DNA from: Desulfobacteraceae bacterium
GTDB lineage: Bacteria; Desulfobacterota; Desulfobacteria; Desulfobacterales; JAABSP01
Length of the DNA stretch: 6,075 nt
Reading direction: 5' to 3'
Assembly: GCA_011390035.1 (NCBI GenBank)
Contig: JAABTE010000159.1
Span: forward strand, 1 to 6,075
The notes under the pieces are model-generated. The model searched no databases. It was not told the DNA's origin and saw only the letters and a program-made list of their open reading frames with translations. How positions within the stretch are numbered: position 1 is the stretch's first letter; every line of letters begins with the position of its first letter. Made by a program: the position numbers and the translations under genes. This document shows, piece after piece, positions 5,598 through 6,075 of the stretch.

Positions 5598-5601
5598 GGG
5601 G
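5584..5601. repeat. Inverted repeat overlapping the DHH-CBS promoter
   Basis: CCCCATG-CCGT-CATGGGG is a perfect 7-bp dyad with a 4-base centre. It lies 10 bp beyond the stop of the membrane-protein gene and overlaps the proposed -35 and spacer. No T-run follows on the minus strand, so it is not a standard intrinsic terminator. It could be an operator, an mRNA-end-stabilising hairpin, or a factor-dependent termination aid. Confidence 0.4.
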
Positions 5602-5610
5602 GATGCCATG

Positions 5611-6048
5611 TCAGGGTTTGGCGGGCTCTTCCAGCTCTCCTTCGGCGTCGATCACCTCGTCGTCCGGCCGCCAGGCGACCATGGGCCGGGGCTCGGCGTC
5701 CGGGTCCGCCCGGTGTTCGAGGGCGAGCTGCTGCTTGTACTGGTATTCCAGCTTGATGCGGTACTTGCTCATTTCCGTCTGATTGTCGATGGCCTTTTTG
5801 GCCAGCAGAAAGCGAAGATAAATGATCCAGATGAAGATGCCCATTCCCACGGCCGCCGCGGTGATGAAGACCCACTTGTAGCGGCCCAGCGTATCGATGC
5901 CCACCTGGCCCAGGTAGGCCACCACGTTGGGGATCACCCAGTAGGCCAGCACGCCTATGAGCAGCAGGAACCCGATGGTGAAGATGTTGAATCCGGACAC
6001 GGCAGCCACCACCTTTTCCAGGCTGGAGGCGTCCGTGCCCGGATCCAT
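5611..6048 (-). CDS. Two-helix membrane protein of unknown function (start uncertain)
   Basis: I do not recognise this protein. From the ATG at 6048 it has 145 residues: a short polar N-terminus, TM1 at about 21-46 (FNIFTIGFLLLIGVLAYWVIP), a short connection, TM2 at about 58-80 (YKWVFITAAAVGMGIFIWIIY), then a cytoplasmic-looking charged helix (81-112, LLAKKAIDNQ to YKQQLALEH). An acidic, Pro-containing tail follows (113-145). The charged helix could be coiled coil. The positive-inside rule suggests the tail is cytoplasmic with both ends on the same side. The frame is open for nine more codons to the right edge, and no good Shine-Dalgarno precedes the ATG at 6048, so the true start may lie outside the window. 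It ends at TGA (5613-5611), 98 bp before the DHH-CBS gene, and may or may not share its transcript. Confidence 0.82.
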   Translation of the reverse strand: MDPGTDASSLEKVVAAVSGFNIFTIGFLLLIGVLAYWVIPNVVAYLGQVGIDTLGRYKWVFITAAAVGMGIFIWIIYLRFLLAKKAIDNQTEMSKYRIKLEYQYKQQLALEHRADPDAEPRPMVAWRPDDEVIDAEGELEEPAKP

Positions 6049-6075
6049 TCCGGATCCGTTTTCCGCCCCCTTGCC

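Overview
The window is GC-rich, gene-dense bacterial DNA. The sensor kinase resembles the ZraS/HydH-like kinases common in sulfate-reducing and related Desulfobacterota (former Deltaproteobacteria). The DHH-CBS protein resembles the front half of the long A-adding tRNA nucleotidyltransferases found in that group. I therefore suggest a Desulfobacterota member; this is inference from protein style, not a database match. I see no tRNA, rRNA, CRISPR array, insertion sequence or phage gene.

Layout, left to right. (1) Positions 1-1132, minus strand: most of a membrane sensor histidine kinase, cut by the left edge inside its PAS domain. That PAS domain appears interrupted by a low-complexity repeat insert. 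(2) Positions 1129-2316, minus: a PLP-dependent methionine gamma-lyase-type enzyme, upstream of the kinase and joined to it by an ATGA stop/start overlap. (3) Positions 2317-2520: a 204-bp control region holding a GC-rich tandem repeat, a small dyad and two interlocked divergent promoters. (4) Positions 2521-2796, plus: a 91-residue protein of unknown function with a very strong ribosome binding site. It ends one base from the stop of the convergent helicase. (5) Positions 2798-4207, minus: an XPB/SSL2-like (COG1061-type) superfamily 2 helicase. (6) Positions 4211-5512, minus: a DHH/DHHA1 phosphoesterase with a CBS pair, 3 bp upstream of the helicase. (7) Positions 5513-5610: an intergenic gap with a plausible minus-strand promoter and a dyad. 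(8) Positions 5611 to about 6048, minus: a small two-helix membrane protein whose start may lie beyond the right edge.

There are two likely transcription units on the minus strand. One is DHH-CBS phosphoesterase then helicase, which suggests linked work on nucleic acids or nucleotides. The other is methionine gamma-lyase then sensor kinase, a less expected pairing. The 91-residue gene is a lone plus-strand gene between them.

No wholly new system is evident. The points most worth checking are the interlocked divergent promoters, the repeat-interrupted PAS domain, the lyase-kinase coupling, and the DHH-CBS protein that stops where its long relatives continue into a nucleotidyltransferase.
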